Shown here one piece after another: positions 40,788 through 41,480 of a stretch of DNA of 41,480 nt. The stretch is from Alloalcanivorax gelatiniphagus. GTDB lineage: Bacteria; Pseudomonadota; Gammaproteobacteria; Pseudomonadales; Alcanivoracaceae. The stretch lies in contig NZ_VCQT01000024.1 in assembly GCF_005938655.1 (NCBI RefSeq), forward strand, positions 1-41,480. Reading direction: 5' to 3'. The translations under genes and the position numbers were made by a program. The number at the start of each line of letters is the position of its first letter. Position 1 is the stretch's first letter. The notes beneath the pieces were generated by a model. The model ran no database searches and was not told the DNA's origin. It saw nothing but the letters and a program-made list of their open reading frames with translations.

Positions 40788-41480
40788 ATGGCTTCACGCC
40801 CGTCCCTGAGACCGTCCCTGAAAAATTCCGCCCGCGCGCTCGGCCACATGGTGGAGCGGCGCCGGCACCCGCACCGGTTTATCCAGACCGACAAGACCCC
40901 GTGGGAAGTGATCCACCGGGACGGCATCATGGCCGTGCGCCACTACAGCCTGCCGCCCATGGAACAGATCGCCCTGGGCGAGGAGTCGGTGCCGGTGCGC
41001 CGCGACAAGCACCGCGTGCCGCTGATTCTGGTGCCGGCGCTGGGGATTCGCTGCTGGACCTTCGATCTGATGCCGAACCGTTCCCTGGTCCGCTATCTGA
41101 TGGCCCGTGGCCACGATGTCTATCTGATCGATTGGGGGCAGCCCTCCCAGGCCGACCGGGAACTGGACCTGGACACCTACGTGAACCACTGGCTGCCCCG
41201 GGCGGTGGACGCGGTGCGCGCGGCCAGTGGCAGCGATCAGGTCAATCTGCTCGGTTACTGCATGGGCGGCCTGCTCTGCCTGCTGTATCTGGGCGGCCAT
41301 CCCCAGGCGCCGGTGCGCAGCCTGGCGACCATCGCCAGCCCGGTGAATTTTCACAAGAGCGGCCCGTTCGGCAAGGTGTTCAGCCTGGCGGCGATTCCCG
41401 CCATGAAGATCCACGACTGGTTCCAGTTCCGCCTGGAGCCGCTGGACAGCAAGCTGTTCCATATCCCCGCCGATCTGCTG
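40788..41480 (+). CDS. PhaC-like (class III PHA synthase type) alpha/beta hydrolase, N-terminal part
   Basis: The reading frame runs from ATG 40788 to the window end (231 codons) with no stop, so the 3' part is missing. The translated protein contains HRFIQTDKTPWEVIHRDGIM, then VPLILVPALGIRCWTFDLMP, SLVRYLMARGHDVYLIDWGQ and LGYCMGGLLCLLYLGG. The nucleophile is Cys158 in GYCMGG, replacing the Ser of lipases, as in PHA synthases. The order and DVYLIDWG block fit class III PhaC, which polymerises hydroxyacyl-CoA, usually with PhaE. Whether it makes polymer cannot be told without the C-terminus and partner. GAGG lies four bases before the chosen ATG; another ATG at 40784 is out of frame. Confidence 0.85.
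   Translation, partial: MASRPSLRPSLKNSARALGHMVERRRHPHRFIQTDKTPWEVIHRDGIMAVRHYSLPPMEQIALGEESVPVRRDKHRVPLILVPALGIRCWTFDLMPNRSLVRYLMARGHDVYLIDWGQPSQADRELDLDTYVNHWLPRAVDAVRAASGSDQVNLLGYCMGGLLCLLYLGGHPQAPVRSLATIASPVNFHKSGPFGKVFSLAAIPAMKIHDWFQFRLEPLDSKLFHIPADLL

Overview
The window is GC-rich, densely coded bacterial chromosome. Gene content and order point to a gammaproteobacterium, most likely an Alcanivorax-type marine hydrocarbon degrader. This is inferred from the rnm-yciO-trpS-scpA-scpB-rluB block, the divergent tesA/ybbA-ybbP locus, YciB/YciI, a YgiM-type SH3 protein, a class III PhaC-like enzyme and several lipid genes. No rRNA or tRNA gene is present to confirm it. No tRNA, rRNA or CRISPR array was seen.

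Layout. (1) 1-2560 is an accessory scar: the 3' end of an ISL3-family transposase, a 29-bp perfect inverted repeat, an orphan gene with a type I restriction HsdR-N-like nuclease domain in visibly lower-GC DNA, and a kdpE gene that has lost its 5' end. (2) 2668-7838: alpha/beta hydrolase, biotin gene bioA, two unassigned envelope proteins and a DMT-family exporter. (3) 8012-10979: a MoxR ATPase / VWA protein pair and rsmE. (4) 11052-18452: the housekeeping block rnm, yciO, trpS, scpA, scpB, rluB on the minus strand, divergent from yciB, yciI and a ygiM-like gene. (5) 18473-28851: an outer-membrane-type protein, a racemase-like CoA-transferase, a YihG-type acyltransferase, a large DUF349 protein, DUF924, tesA and the ybbA-ybbP ABC system. 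(6) 28922-32577: a Bcr/CflA-type MFS pump, a Na+/H+ antiporter and a MerR regulator. (7) 32642-37374: a tight three-gene operon of an alkylglycerone-phosphate-synthase-like flavoprotein, a GlpD-like dehydrogenase and an FGGY kinase. (8) 37619-41480: the lipoprotein yiaD, another MFS transporter, two overlapping hotdog thioesterases and the 5' part of a PhaC-like gene that runs off the window.

A family of paired REP-like hairpins (half-unit GTAGGAGCGGCTTCAGCCGC or its GACTTCAGTC variant) occurs six times, each time within a few bases of a gene's stop codon, and fills four of the seven convergent gene junctions. One copy supplies the stop codon of the MerR gene.

The best candidate for undescribed biology is the AGPS-like/GlpD-like/FGGY operon. 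Its three products could act in sequence on glycerol ethers or another glycerol derivative. The kinase has lost a glutamate that binds glycerol in GlpK, which suggests a different substrate. This is inference from sequence alone.
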